Shown here: piece after piece, positions 1-11,620 of the stretch
Position numbering within the stretch: the first letter of the stretch is position 1
Layout of the letters: each line of letters starts with the position of its first letter
Assembly (NCBI GenBank): GCA_963580285.1
Contig: OY757016.1
Coordinates: 46,391,124 to 46,455,123 of the forward strand
DNA: 64,000 nt
Origin: Lucinisca nassula
Lineage: Eukaryota; Mollusca; Bivalvia; Lucinida; Lucinidae
Direction: 5' to 3'
Position numbers and translations under genes: made by a program
The notes under the pieces: model-generated
Database searches by the model: none
What the model was told of the DNA's origin: nothing
What the model saw: the letters and a program-made list of their open reading frames with translations, nothing else

Positions 1-180
1 TGGACCCTCAATGTTAATCAGAGGTGGATCAAAAACCACTTGACCTTCCATTGCAGAACTTGGTGTTTCCTATGTGAGCCGAACAAGGCTCGAACCACAG
101 CGGTGAGAGATCAATTTGATTAAGAGACATCACTCTTGCCCATCGACCACGGAGGTCCACAGGGACATGAAAAGATGTCC
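1..180 (-). mobile_element. tRNA-derived SINE fragment, cut by window edge
   Basis: On the minus strand, about 155 down to 75, the sequence has a tRNA-like head with a B-box-like GGTTCGAGCC. The stretch after it (positions 8-25 on plus) shares TTAATCAGAGGTGG with the body of the SINE at 1350. No acceptor-stem pairing suggests a working tRNA. Its boundaries are uncertain. Confidence 0.4.
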
Positions 181-267
181 ATGAAAGGGTAGCCTCTATT
201 TAAGGTGTAGCCATTCATATCAAATTAGGAAAAATGGCAGAAAATACTGAAAATATCCTGAACTTAA

Positions 268-462
268 GCCTTATCATGCTGTTCACGACAACCCCTACCT
301 TTGCAAACAGTGTAGATCCAGATCAGATGGCTTCTGAAGAAGCCATCTGATCAGGATCTACACTGTTTGTCATTCAGTTTGTGAATTTGAATGAAAATAC
401 TATCCTGTAATCCGATTGGCTGATAGTCAGAAATGGGTGTGGCTAGTTTAAATACTAACATG
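268..462. mobile_element. TTAA-flanked palindromic MITE, family P1
   Basis: TTAA lies on both sides (264-267, 463-466). The core at about 304-370 is a near-perfect palindrome built around GATCAGATGGCTTC and its complement, ending in CACTGTTTG. The TIRs are diverged from the clean family form CCCTTGTCCTGCTGA. TTAA duplication is the piggyBac signature, so a piggyBac-mobilised MITE is inferred. Confidence 0.7.
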
Positions 463-941
463 TTAAAAGTAACTGTTTTTACCAGCCAATACCACATGGA
501 TTAAAATTAGAAATATGCAGATTTATGCCTATCAACCCTTGTTCTGCTGAATAAATTTGGTTAGCTACACCAATTTCTGCCAAAGTTTCAATTTTCCCAA
601 AGAAATATTGGGACATCTCCTCTCCTATCCATTCTTGTTCTAAAATTTGAACAAATATCTAAAAATAGCTGTATAAATGACAAACAGTGTAGACCTTGAT
701 GTGGCACTGTGTTCAGGGCTACATGGTTTGCCACTGATCCAGCTATTTTAGCTCAGGCCTATCTGTCGATATACATACGGTAAATTACGGTCAAGTGGAG
801 CAGTATTTTTCCTTGTAAGCATGCACTTTTTGAATTTTGTGACAAGTGGGCACTTAAAACCTGGAAAAAGAAAAAAAATTTTATAGGTCAGACGATGGTT
901 TTACATAGCTCCAGATAACAAGACATATCAAGGATAATTAA

Positions 942-1160
942 CCTTTTTTGTACCAAATGGAATCTTCCTCCTTATATATAGGAGGAGTTCATTTCAAAAT
1001 TTAGGAGTGTCAGCTTGTGTTTTGATCAAAATTTATTTGGAAAAGACTTAATTTTTAGCAAACAGTGGAGGCCCTGATCAGACACCGCATTCCGTGGCGT
1101 CTGATCTGGGCCCGCACTGTTTGCCAAATACCCCTTTGGCGGTTTCCGGTACTAAATGAG
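942..1160. mobile_element. TTAA-flanked palindromic MITE, family P2
   Basis: TTAA at 938-941 and 1161-1164 flanks an element starting CCTTTTTTGTACC and ending ACTAAATGAG. A palindrome at about 1060-1128 has the same CAAACAGTG core as family P1 but different ends. A copy in opposite orientation lies at 58282-58491. Confidence 0.65.
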
Positions 1161-1349
1161 TTAAAGGGTATTTTTTGCCTCTATGTCACCACATTTTACA
1201 AAAAACAACTTTTGGGACCTTCCTGTTTGATTCCATGTAAACTCAGCGTTACGGACCACAGTTACACCTTACAATTATCTACCTTGATACATTATATGCA
1301 TAGCTTATAGGTTTACCACCACTCTTTAACAACCGTTACTGTGTCAGGG

Positions 1350-1680
1350 AGTCGACTCTTTGGTGCAGTGGTTAGAGCATTGGACTTCCACCTGAGCGAT
1401 GGGGATTCGAATCCCACTATAGGTGGGATTTTTCCACCCTAGGTTGGGTTTTTCCTCAGCTATGCTTCTTTCCTTTGTGTGTGTTTTTTTAAGTGTTTTG
1501 GGGGTTTTACGGTCCTTTCAAGATTATTTCACTCATATCGAGCCGATCGTTAATCAGAGGTGGGCTCCTTTGTTGTGGCTTTCATGTCATAAGACTCTGC
1601 CTCACTTGAAAAGGGGGTCTTCTCTTAAAAAGGAAGAATTTGCTCCTCATGAGCAAATTCTTTCTTTTTAAGGGTAGACC
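1350..1680 (+). mobile_element. tRNA-derived SINE
   Basis: The head has an A-box-like TGGTGCAGTGGTTAGAGC and a B-box-like GGATTCGAATCC near 1410, followed by an unrelated T-rich body. It resembles a tRNA only in its first 75 bases. The 3' end is not defined. Confidence 0.5.
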
Positions 1681-1714
1681 TCAAGTGATGAGGGAGATAA
1701 ATTATAAATGAAGG

Positions 1715-1866
1715 AGTTGAGTGAGTGTTTGAGTTTTACGTCTCACCAACAGCTAAGGTCATACAGAGACGGGACATCAGTTTAAAGACTCATTGGCCCG
1801 GGATCGATCCTGCGATCCCTGGTTTACAAGACGAGAAGTATAACCACTACACCACAGAGGCTTCTG
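1715..1866 (-). mobile_element. tRNA-derived SINE, family G
   Basis: Read on minus, a tRNA-like head (GTGCAGTGGTTA A-box, GGATCGATCCC-like B-box, TGT at the anticodon position) is followed by a body ending GTGGGACGTAAAACTC and an ACTC-rich tail. Other copies lie at 3985-4100, 12842-12970, 25793-25958 and 32215-32375. Confidence 0.7.
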
Positions 1867-2090
1867 AACTAACTGAAGGAGCTACCTCCCCTGAAGGTGT
1901 TCCTGATAAAAGTGAAAGATACATTCACTTTAAATACCAAAAGCAAAAGCTACAGATGTACATATACATGTACTTGCATTTTGCACAGAAATACCAGTGA
2001 AATTGTCATGCTGAATGACAAATGTTTTGATATCACAAAAACTAATGCCCCATCAAGCCAGCACAAATCGTAATGACATTGACATGTTAG

Positions 2091-2295
2091 CCTTTCTCCT
2101 GCTGAGCCCGGATATGTCTTATCTTTCAAACAATGTAGATCCAGATCAGATGGCTTCTGAAGAAGCCATCTGATCAGGATCTACATTGTTTGTCATTCAG
2201 ATTGTGGTAGTGTTGCAATACTTTGCATCAAGTAATCTGATTGGTTGATAATTGGTGGTGAGTGTGGCAGATTAAGATATTCAGCAAGACAAGGG
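2091..2295. mobile_element. Palindromic MITE family P1 with TTAG flanks
   Basis: The TIRs are close to CCTTTCTCCTGCTGA and its complement, with the family palindrome at about 2130-2195. The flanking tetranucleotide is TTAG on both sides (2087-2090, 2296-2299) instead of the family's TTAA. Confidence 0.75.
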
Positions 2296-2604
2296 TTAGC
2301 ATGTCTTATCAATAATGCCGTCATTCTAGCTTTGCCTTGCTCAGTAGTTAGTTTTGAACAATACATACAATTAAGCCCTAGTTTCCATGCTGAACAACAA
2401 TTTGGGGTATCCCCCATTCTTCCAACATACCTTCCAAGTTCACCTGGCCACCAGGAAAGAAAGGATCACTGACGTCATTTTGTGACTGCCCATCCCCACT
2501 TCCATCCATTTTGTCACACTTTGTCAGAGATTACTACTCCTGAAGATATAATATGATCACTAATGAAATTTCTTTCCATTAGTGTAACACACCACTCAGG
2601 TTGC

Positions 2605-2755
2605 ATTATTTGCTGGTTTCCCAGCTTACACATTATCAATATTGGAAAAACAGGTAACCAGACCCCCCCTGACCTTGAAGGTAAGGGGGGTCTGGTTGCA
2701 TGTTTTTTCCAACACTGATAACCTTCAGACAAGGAACCGGCAGATAACGCAAAAA
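2605..2755. mobile_element. Hairpin element, family H
   Basis: Arms around GGTAACCAGACCCCCC face GGGGGGTCTGGTTGC at about 2650-2700. The outer sequence TTGCATTATTTGCTGG faces CCGGCAGATAACGCAA. A second copy with a duplicated arm lies at 21331-21549. Confidence 0.6.
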
Positions 2756-3189
2756 AGTGATTATGGGGGCCACAGGCTGATATGGACTCCTCAGTCTGAT
2801 AAAGGAATCTGGGTCTGATATGGAGTATGGTATGAAAACTCTTATATGGTAATATAAGAATCCTGCATGGGTGTAAGGGATAGATAGAAATATCTTAAAC
2901 AACAAACATGGGTCAAGGGCTCCTGAGTGATGCAGGTGTATTGTTTGCCAGTGGTCATCCATGAAGTCAAGCAACGTGGTCACCCATCCAGATACTAACT
3001 GCGCCATCCTTTCCATAACTTTGTGCTGTAAAAACTGGCCCTTTTAGTGACACAGGTGGAGTGGTTGTAGCTGGTTTATTCATGAAGCAACAGAGAGTAT
3101 GGTAAGTACCTGGATGGGTGACTGTGTTACTTCGCATCGTGGACCATCCAGCAAAGCTACATAGACTTAACATAGCCCCACATACATGT

Positions 3190-3534
3190 GTGTGTGTGTG
3201 TGTGTGTGTGAATTTGGGTTTAACAGCGCTTTCAACAATTTTTCAGTCATATCACAACTGTGTCTGGTTGCGACAGGGAGCTCAATGCTCATTTTTATAG
3301 TGCTGCCTCACTGAACTATCATGTCCCAGACACATTACATGGTACCACACCCAGTCACATTATCCAGACACTGGGTCGACCAGTCCTAGCTTTACCCCGT
3401 AAATCTGAGTGCCAAGCGAGGAGCAGCTAGTACCATTTTTAACAAATTTGGTATGTCGCGACTCGGGATCGAAGCCGTGACCTCCAATGTTCCCCGGAGC
3501 GGACACTTTACCAACTGAGCTATCGGGGCTGGTT
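3190..3534 (-). mobile_element. tRNA-derived SINE, family M, with 14-bp TSD
   Basis: On minus, the head GATAGCTCAGTTGGTAAAGT with a GGCTTCGATCCCGAG-like B-box is followed by a body of about 200 bp and a GTTGAAAGCGCTGTTAAACC tail running into (CA)n. The perfect direct repeat CCCCACATACATGT flanks it (3176-3189 and 3535-3548), which proves retrotransposition. The tail resembles the conserved 3' domain of metazoan tRNA-SINEs. Confidence 0.85.
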
Positions 3535-3589
3535 CCCCACATACATGTAACAGGGGGCATCCACATATTATTTTACTTAGTTCTGTATG

Positions 3590-3670
3590 AAAACCTATGT
3601 TATGGGTATACATTAGAAGTGCCTCTGCAAGGCACTTCTAATGAATACCCACAACATATGTTTTCTTGCA
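3590..3670. repeat. Palindrome of family Q
   Basis: A near-perfect palindrome: TACATTAGAAGTGCCTC faces GGCACTTCTAATGAATAC, flanked by CTATGTTATGG and CCACAACATATG. The same palindrome recurs at 28510-28590, 30650-30740, 31892-31970, 37010-37095, 38040-38165, 38935-39000, 52910-52975 and 57650-57735. Confidence 0.7.
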
Positions 3671-3689
3671 GAAATAGAAAAGGCGACGG

Positions 3690-3808
3690 CTACTGACAAC
3701 CGGTTGTCAGCAGCCTGTGAGGCTACAGACAACCGGTTGTCACCAGCATGTGAGGCTGCTGACAACCGGTTGTCACTAGCCTGTGAGGCTGCTGACAACC
3801 AGCTGTAT
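3690..3808. repeat. Array of GACAACCGGTTGTC palindromes
   Basis: The 14-bp perfect palindrome GACAACCGGTTGTC occurs three times (3695, 3728, 3761) with a 33-bp period, plus a partial fourth. Spacers are themselves small inverted repeats (AGCCTGTGAGGCT). An inverted, shorter copy lies at 15993-16085. Confidence 0.7.
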
Positions 3809-3984
3809 AAAACCTTAATTTAATAGCTTTTTTCTTTTATTATTAATTGATATGATATCCTGAATGAATTTATCTTTCCTCTAAACCTTTTTGGGGCGCT
3901 ACTTGGTGTCTTTATGTTATTATTCAGTATTGCTATATATATTTTATTATTCAGTATAGCTATATAATGTGTGTGCATGTTTGG

Positions 3985-4100
3985 GTTTGAGTCTTACATC
4001 CCACCAACATCTAAGGTCATACAGAGACAGAACTTCAGTTTAAAGACTCATCTGACGGTCTAAAGAAGCCTGGGATAGAACCCACAATCCCTGGTTTAAG
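3985..4100 (-). mobile_element. SINE family G, partial
   Basis: It matches the body of the 25793-25958 SINE from the ACGTCCCACCAAC tail through GGGATAGAACCCACAATCC. The tRNA-like 5' part is missing or decayed. Confidence 0.55.
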
Positions 4101-4790
4101 TCTATATATTGTAGGTTACATACTGATGTTCTTAGAAAAATATAAATCTGCAGCAGTATCTGCTGGTATGTTATCATAATTCAACCACATAGATGTGAAT
4201 AAAAAGGAAGTCCAGAAATTACCATTAAATATTTTTAATTTAGTTAAAAGTTTATGGTGTGGTCTCGGTGGGTGGGGTAATTCCATATCAGCCAAGACTA
4301 GAGGAACTATATAACTGGGGATTTATGATCTTTTAATAATCCCTTAACTTAGGGTTGAGGCATATAATTGTTAAGCTGTAGAAATATGTTTATAAGATAT
4401 TAGGATCTTTTGCATGCTACCAAATTATGCTAAAATATGTAATTTTATTTGCATTTAGTGAATTTTGCTAAATGTTTGCACTTCCCTACTTCGCAAAAAC
4501 CCACATTTCTCTATCAAGAACAGAATTGTACAATGTACCCTGTTTCGGCTGATGAATTTGTCAATGATTGGAAACTGCTAAATAATGGAAGATTTTCTGT
4601 ATGAGACTATGAGATATGTGTCCTTGAATGCAGAAAATGCTATGGAAAATTCCTAAGTCAACAAGTTTTTATCTATTTACTACCAGAAAGACACCCTTGG
4701 TGTAGTTGAAATTTCTATTTTATGAGCATCAAAAAAGCAAATACTGGCACATGTATTACTGTATATGGATCAAAGCAGTATCTGCAATAT
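4101..4790. other. No gene recognised
   Basis: AT-rich sequence with stops in all frames. I see no repeat family, RNA or coding signal here. Confidence 0.5.
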
Positions 4791-4794
4791 TCAG

Positions 4795-6190
4795 CCTTAT
4801 AGGAACTGGAGTGGGCAGCGCATACCCTGGTTAGTGTCAATGAATGTATCTTATAGTATCATAAGGAACAATAATATATACATGTATAGTTCAGGGGTGG
4901 AGATTTGAACAGTTTCTGAGCTATTAAGCCATATTTAAACTGGAGGGGGTGGGGCATAGCCTCTAGGGAGCCGGTCAGTGTTAGGTACATGTGGTGTCAT
5001 AAGGAGAAATAAAATTTACAATTTAGGCACGGGGGATCTGAATGTTTTCCATAAGTTTTCCATGGTATTAAGCTTTATGTGAACTGGAGGAGTGAGGCAT
5101 GCCCCAAGGGGATTCGCTTGTCAGTACAACTGGATGCATCTACAATGCACATGTTTAGCAGTGGGGATCTGAACAGTTTCCAAGATTCAGTCAATAGTAA
5201 ACTGGGGTGAGGCATACCCCAAGGGGGCACCGGTTGATGTCATTGAATGTGTCTTATCATAAGCAAAAGCATCAATGAACATAAATGATTTAGCCCCTAA
5301 GATGCCACGAAAACATGAACAGTTTCTGAGATGTTAACCCACACTGATCAGTGTAACATTTCCTAGATAATAGAAACCAAACTAGAGCGTGTAGACGATG
5401 GCACGCCATCTCAAATCCCCACGTTTCTGGCACAGCCAAATATAACACTGGTCTCGCACGCCCTGGCGGGTGTCATTGAATGCATCAAATCATAAAGAAC
5501 AAGAATATATATGGTTTAGGGGTGGGAAATTGAACGGTTTCTGAGATATAAGGCCTTTAATGAAATGGAGGGGTGGGGCATGGCCCCGGCCCACCCCGGG
5601 GGACCTCTACGTTGAAGTCACTGAAAGCGTCTTATCATAAGGAACAAGAGTATATATAGGTTAGGGGTGGGGATCTGAATGGTTTCAGAAATATATGTCC
5701 TTTTATGAAGTGGAGGGGTTGGGCATGGCCCCAGAGCAACCCAGGTGTCACCCTTGTCAGCGTCCCTAAATGTGTTGTATCATAATGAACAAGAATATAT
5801 ATGGTTTTGGGCTGTGGATCTAAACGGTTTCTGAGATATAAGGCCTTTAATGAAATGGAGGGGGTGGGGTATGGCCCCAGCGCACCCCTGGAGACCTCCA
5901 GGTAAGTGTTGCTGAAACTGTCTTATCACAAGGAACAAGAATGTATATGGTTTAAGGGGTGGGGATCTTAACAGTTTCTCAGATATTAGGCTTTTACTAA
6001 GGTGGAGGGGTGGGGGCAAGGCCCAGGCACACCCAAATTTAATGCTTCTCTCGCACACCCTCATCATGTAAGGAAGCTATGTACCAAATTTGGTTGCATT
6101 CCAGCCAGTGGTTATGGAGGAGATAATGTGACGGATGGACAGACAGATGGATGGACAGAGGCATTCACAATAATCCCCTTATGCATTTTT
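4795..6190 (-). mobile_element. Tandem-repeat element, family F
   Basis: Diverged monomers of about 150-160 bp carry the shared phrases GAACAGTTTCTGAGAT, GGTTTAGGGGTGGGGATC and TGGAGGGGTGGGGCATG. On minus it opens with a CTGTCCATCCATCTGTCTG tract (about 6130-6165), the microsatellite placement seen in the Helentron-like families here, so it probably runs on minus. Further blocks lie at 6750-6858, 10280-10395, 11760-12700 and 14040-14225. Confidence 0.65.
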
Positions 6191-6229
6191 TTTTTTTGAA
6201 AGCGTTGGGATAACTAGTACTGAAATAAA

Positions 6230-6700
6230 TTTGGTCCCCGCCCATCAGGGCTTGGAGAAATAGACTGGACTGGATGATGCCTCGACACCAAGCTGAAACT
6301 GACTACACATGAGTACCGGTAAACTGCTTAGAAGGTCTAAGCCGACCAGGCAAAGTGTTGGCAGTTTGACCGTCCATACATATAAATCCTATATTCGTCT
6401 CATTTGGCGGTTGGGCTTGAGATGTCATTACATCTCAATGTCTGGTAAAAGCAGGGATGGAAAATTCCACTTGTCCACTAGCCATGATGAGTAAGAAGCT
6501 TAGAGGATGAGTGAGAATTTGCCCAGTCCCTATGAAATTTACCAAAATCTTCATGCCCTTGGTAATACAGGACGAGTAAAATTAATGAGAATTTTCCAGC
6601 CCAGAAAAGACCCACAAAATAGGAACAAACATCTCCAGAATGACCTGAATAGTGTTGACAGGGACTTTAAACCTCATCTCAAACAAACAAAACAGAAACA
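6230..6700 (+). mobile_element. SINE family N, interrupted
   Basis: The start CGCCCATCAGGGCTTGGAG and the tail TTTAAACCTCATCTCAAAC belong to the family-N SINE. About 150 bp of another repeat (6450-6600, ATGAAATTTACCAAAATC) sits inside. That inserted repeat recurs at 16560-16650. Confidence 0.65.
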
Positions 6701-8533
6701 GATCAATGCTATGGACTCACTGGTATGAAATAACTGAAATGCTGGAACAAAAGAAAATCTACAGTTTGACTCTGGTGGCCATATTTGAACTGGAGATATG
6801 GGGAATACCCCTTTGGAGTATTACTGAATGTGTCTTATCTTAAAAATATACATGGATTTAGTGTTTCCCCCAGCTCCTAAAAAGGGCATGGTGCTGGTCA
6901 GGAAAAAGGGCACTTTCAGCGCGCAAAAATATGTAAAAAGGGCACTTCAAATACGACCAGCCGTGTAAAAAGGGCACATTCATATGCAGCACCTTGCTAA
7001 AAGTGAACATCCCTCAAATTGAAATAAAAAGGTCCTTCTCTAACCCTTTGTCTTCAGTGCTAAATTATACTGCCTGTTCTTTATGCTGAGTGAACAGACA
7101 TGTTACATTAACCATTGGTGACAAGAAGGGTTTTGCAAGCAAGCTGATCACTGATACAAACAACTTTGGCTACAACTTCCATTCTCTAATACACACACTG
7201 ACATGACACTGGTCAGGCACACTTTCACACTTCATTTTTAATGACAGATTCTTTCTGTCATTCTTCGTCGGGCTGCATGTTTACAATTTTAACGTCCGAA
7301 CTTCCGGCTTCCACTACTTTTGAAATATGACTCCGCGCAAATAGTCCGTTGTTTGTTGACTTTGCATGCTCGCTGTCTCAAAACTAATTTCTCATGGCAT
7401 TATTTCCGCATTTTGATTACATGTTTTGTTTCATTTGTAATCAAAATACAAAAATGATCTTTCTTAAATTACAAACAAAACGGGAAAAGTTAATTGAATA
7501 TGCATAAGGAAAGGTCCCATTTTATACAGACGACCGCATAATGGGTCATTGGCGAATCTTGGAGGCGGCGTCTAACCACGGCCTTCACTGCGGGCTTCAC
7601 TGTTGTCGAAAGTTAGCCCATTTTTTTCCTAAATTAATTCCTATATTTCTAGCTGACGCCCCTTAATTTTGAACCGGGATTTCGAAATAAAATCTTCGTC
7701 AGATAAGTGATAATATTACATTCAGTACAAAATGGGTTATGATTAATTATATTTGTATCAATACGCCATTAAAGTACCTTTGTATATTTTTAGAAAAGAA
7801 AAAAAAAACAATATGTATAGAGCTACAATCAGTGCACACCATTTAAGTAACTAGATAAACTTTGAAAAATAAAGAAAATAGACCGTATAATAAGCTGTAT
7901 TTAACTTTTGATTATCGGCCAAGCCGCTTTGTCTGGTCCTGACCCGCACACAACAGTTACAGGCCAGGTTAAGATTTTACCCCTTCAACCCTCGAGTTTC
8001 TCCAGTTCACTTTTCAGTCACTGAATTTGTACGCGTCCATTCTACACATGTAAATTGGGTGTCTAGTCAATAGTCGTCAATAGCATGTCAAACCATGTAG
8101 AACCGAATGCGGTTTATCATTATGAGCCATCTCACCAGGTTCTACACTGTTTGCATCTGTAGGTATCTGTACTTGGCTATAAAGGGATGAAAGGGTACAG
8201 ACTCATAACACTTACATGACCTAATTAAATGCGAAGTACGTGACGCTAGAAACTTCACCGTACGGTAGCAAGCCAGCAATCATAAAACTCCTAACAGTTA
8301 TCACTGTCCAATTCTGTTGTATAGGTCTAAATAACTGAATATGTAAGCACAATGTTGTGATAAATAATTAGTCACATGCCGCAAAACTTCAAACATCGCA
8401 CAAAAAGTGTTTTCCTTTATTGTAGCGCACGACATAAGGCAGATTCTTGACTAAGCCGCGAAACACATCTCAGTCAACAAGTGAAAGCTTTTACAAGAAA
8501 GTTGCGGCTATGTGTTGTCATAAAACTGGCAAC

Positions 8534-8641
8534 TATCTCAGCAGGCACATGACGTAATTGTGACGTCACATCAACGTCGGTGCAACGTCATGACGTTGCA
8601 TCGACGTTGATTTGACGTTGCCCTAGCGATGTGTGCCTGCT
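8534..8641. mobile_element. Small MITE with CAGCAGGCAC ends
   Basis: CAGCAGGCACATGACGT at the left faces GATGTGTGCCTGCTG at the right. The interior is rich in AACGTCATGACGTTG-type palindromes. A decayed half copy begins near 21691. Confidence 0.6.
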
Positions 8642-8790
8642 GGGTAGTCATTTGCATGTTGTTTTATTTATAATGTCCAAGTAAAATGAAGATGAAAGTG
8701 TTTAACAGCCGATTCACCTCAGTTTTGTGAACAAAACTAAAAATCAGCACTCCAGCGCCATTGTCCTTATCACTTAAGAAAGTAAATCTG

Positions 8791-9900
8791 AATTGCACGA
8801 CCCGCAGAAATGCGACCGACTGAAGTCGGTTGAATTTCTAAGAGTGCCCTAAAATCACCGTGTCATTCTGTCATTCTGTCAGTCTGTCTGTCCGTCCGTA
8901 ACCCGTTTGTGAAAATTGGTGATAGTGACTTAACCGCTTGGAATATTTAAACAATTTTTGTCATACTGAAAGATATCAATGAGATCTAACCAATGAACTT
9001 GCGAAATATTACATTCCATTTAGTATAGCCTCGCCGAGGCGAAAAAATGTGAAAATTTTCGAACTGCTTCTCCTCGGAAACCGTTGGGCCGATTGAAGTC
9101 AAATTTCATATGAAGCCTCTATGGGATGGGGGAAACCAAAATTTGCTCATGGGGTCCAGGTCACATGACCAAAATGGCCGCCAAGCCATATATGGTCTGT
9201 CTGTCTGTCTGTCCGTCCGTAACCCGTTTGTGAAAATTGGTGATAGTGACTTAACCGCTTGGAATATTTAAACATTTTTTGGCATACTGATAGATATCAA
9301 TGAGATCTAACCAATGAACTTGCGAAGTATTACATTCCATTTAGTTTAGCCTCGCCGAGGCGAAAAATGTGAAAATTTTCGAACTGCTTCTCCTCGGAAA
9401 CCGTTGGGCCGATTGAAGTCAAATTTCATATGGGGCCTCTATGGGATGGGGAAACCAAAATTTGCTCATGGGGTCCAGGTCACATGACCAAAATGGCCGC
9501 CAAGCCATATATGGTAAAAAACCCTTCAAAAATAGTCTTCTCCAGAACCACTGGGCAGATTTCCACGGAACTTGATAAATAGCATCTGGGACGTAGGCCC
9601 ATCATAAATTGCTAAAATGGTAACCCTGGGTTGACCTTGACCTTCTTTGTGCCTAGGTCAAACTTTGACACATATGCTTTTGTATTGGAAAAGTGAGAAT
9701 GCATTTTATCCTGCAAACCATTCAGAATACAGTACTAAAGTATAAGATATATTTTTGCTCCTTACGATAAGGCGCATTTATTGGGGGAGCCGTTTTAGGT
9801 CCAGGTCACATGACCAAAATGGCCGCCATAACCATATATGGTTATACTCAAAAAGCTAAAAGCATCCGGCGGGTCGTGCACTTCAGCTGAAGCACTGGTT
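8791..9900 (+). mobile_element. Helentron-like element, family E, copy 1
   Basis: It starts AATTGCACGACCCGC, has a GTCTGTCTGTCCGTCCGT tract, and ends with GCGGGTCGTGCA followed by the palindrome CTTCAGCTGAAG and CACTGGTT. The start and the pre-hairpin sequence are inverted repeats of each other. About 320 bp (from near 8877) is tandemly duplicated (from near 9200), absent from copy 2 at 35130-35910. No protein frame. Confidence 0.7.
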
Positions 9901-10399
9901 TTTCACAGAATCTGTCATTTCAGTGCCTTTTGGCGCTTTGATTAATTGGTGTCACTCACACTTGTTATCAAAACACAGTTAATTACTCCTTTAAGTGACA
10001 TAATTAAGTACAATAAACAGGGGGATTAGCAGTGAACCATTAAGGTGGACTGTCAAATAGGCAACAAGTTATTGCTGAAAGTGTCTGAAATGGTCCTTAT
10101 TTAAACAGGCATAACTTTGTTATTTTTTGGTCAATTTTAGTGATTTTTGTACCAAAATGTAGGGCAACATCTACTCTATCTGAAAAAAGGCATGGCGCTG
10201 GAAAAAAAGGGCATGGCGCTAGAGAAAAGGGGCATGGCGCTGCGCCATGCTAAATAGGGCTGGGGGAAACACTAGGATTAGGGGCAGGGATCTGAACGGT
10301 TTCTGAGATACATGTATTAAGCCTTTTATGATGTGGATGTGGGGTGGGGTTCATGTTCTGGCAAGGGATGAGCCTCTTACAGAATTTTATATGGAAGTG

Positions 10400-10485
10400 G
10401 CTATTGACAGCCGGCTGTCTCCAGCGAAAGTTCGCTAGTGACAGCCGGCTGTCTCCAGCGAACTTTCGCTGGTGACAGCCAGCAA
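10400..10485. repeat. Array of GACAGCCGGCTGTC palindromes
   Basis: Two perfect 14-bp palindromes GACAGCCGGCTGTC alternate with the palindromic spacer CCAGCGAAAGTTCGCTGG or a close variant. It is inverted relative to the array at 13915-14000 and related in layout to the GACAACCGGTTGTC arrays. Confidence 0.7.
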
Positions 10486-10489
10486 AAAT

Positions 10490-11070
10490 ATATATAGAAA
10501 GTATATTGTCCAGTAATAAATAAAAGTCATTTAAATAGATACATGATGTATATTGTGGTCCTAAACTTATTTAATTACCATTAATTTATCATTTTTACAA
10601 CATGCATTAATCTCATTCTATACATTTACATTTTTGGTTGGATATAACAAGTTTGTTTATCTAACATGCTTTGTTCCCAAAAAGCAATGTTATAAAGAGG
10701 TTGTGGTGTATTGAAAATCAAACAGAAATATGAGTATATGTTAAACAAGTTACCCCTAGGGTAGGGCTACTTTTGATCCCAGGGCTATAATTTGAACAAC
10801 TGTGAACAAAGATGAAGCTACATACCAAATATCAAGGATCTGGGCGTTCTGGTTTCAGACAAGAAAAATTTTAAAGGTGTCACTATTATGATTCTATGTA
10901 AAACCAGTGGGTTTCAGGGCTTTCTGGTTTCATACATGTACATTTCATTCATACATTCTGATCATACATTTTAAAGTATTTTCCCCAAATGTGGATTGAT
11001 ATTTACTATGATGACAATGATGGTGGCTGATCACAATAGCTCCCTCCAGAGCCTTCGGCTGATTTTGTTT
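10490..11070. other. No gene recognised
   Basis: Non-coding sequence. The piece at 10800-10850 (AAGATGAAGCTACATACCAA) looks like a decayed tandem-element monomer. Nothing else is identifiable. Confidence 0.45.
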
Positions 11071-11074
11071 GATT

Positions 11075-11330
11075 TGAGGTTTAACGTCCCCGTCAACACT
11101 GTAAAGGTCATTTTGGAGACGTTGCTTCCAATTTTGTGGGACTTTTACCCGACATTGAGATGAAATGACATCTCAAGCCCTGTCGCCCAATGAAACCAAT
11201 AGGGTTTATTAGCATGGACGGTCCGCCTCGCACCCCGGTTCCAGCTCTGCTTGGAAGCATCATGCAGCCGATATATTTCTTCAAGCCCCTATGGGCGGGG
11301 GCTTCGGCTGAAGTGAGCCAAAATAAGATC
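11075..11330 (-). mobile_element. SINE family N
   Basis: On minus it runs from GCCCATAGGGGCTTGAAG to AACCTCAAATCAAACAAA. It shares the GTCATTTCATCTCAATGTC and AATTGGAAGCAACGTCTCC blocks with about ten other copies in the window. Confidence 0.7.
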
Positions 11331-11439
11331 CAACTTGGATGAAGTCTCCCCTGCCCATCACCCCCCCCCCTCCCCAAAACAAGAGGCCCATGGGCCACTT
11401 AACTCACCAGAGCTCAGGTGGACACTGCCCACTGGCAGC

Positions 11440-11620
11440 CATGCATTTTAGAACTTTTTATACCAAATGGACTCTTCCTCCTTACATATGGCAGGAGTCC
11501 ATTTTGAAATTTAGGGGTGAAAGGTTGTGTTATCTTTAAAATTTATTCGGAATATAGCTAAACTTTTTCCAAATAGTGTAGGCCCTGATCAGACGCCGTG
11601 TTCTGTGGCATCTGCAGGGA
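11440..11620. mobile_element. Decayed MITE family P2
   Basis: It contains TACCAAATGGACTCTTCC, GTCCATTTTGAAATTTAGG and half the CAGACGCCG palindrome in the P2 order. The right end is lost. Confidence 0.5.

Larger units (their letters stand above)
6859..10274. mobile_element. hAT-like DNA transposon, non-autonomous, 3.4 kb
   Basis: The termini are TAGTGTTTCCCCCAGC at the left and its complement at the right. A 5-bp direct repeat, GGATT, flanks it (6854-6858, 10275-10279). Removing the element restores the family-F monomer phrase. Both ends carry several copies of an AAAAAGGGCAC/T motif (6886-6975; 10180-10235). No transposase frame remains, and the interior holds a family-E insertion and a MITE. 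CAGTGTTTCCC-like ends suggest hAT, but a 5-bp duplication is short for that group. Confidence 0.65.

Noticed and set aside
3690..3808. Short regularly spaced repeats resembling a CRISPR array
   Set aside because: Only three to four units, the spacers are repeats of each other and palindromic, and the setting is an intron-rich animal genome with no cas genes.
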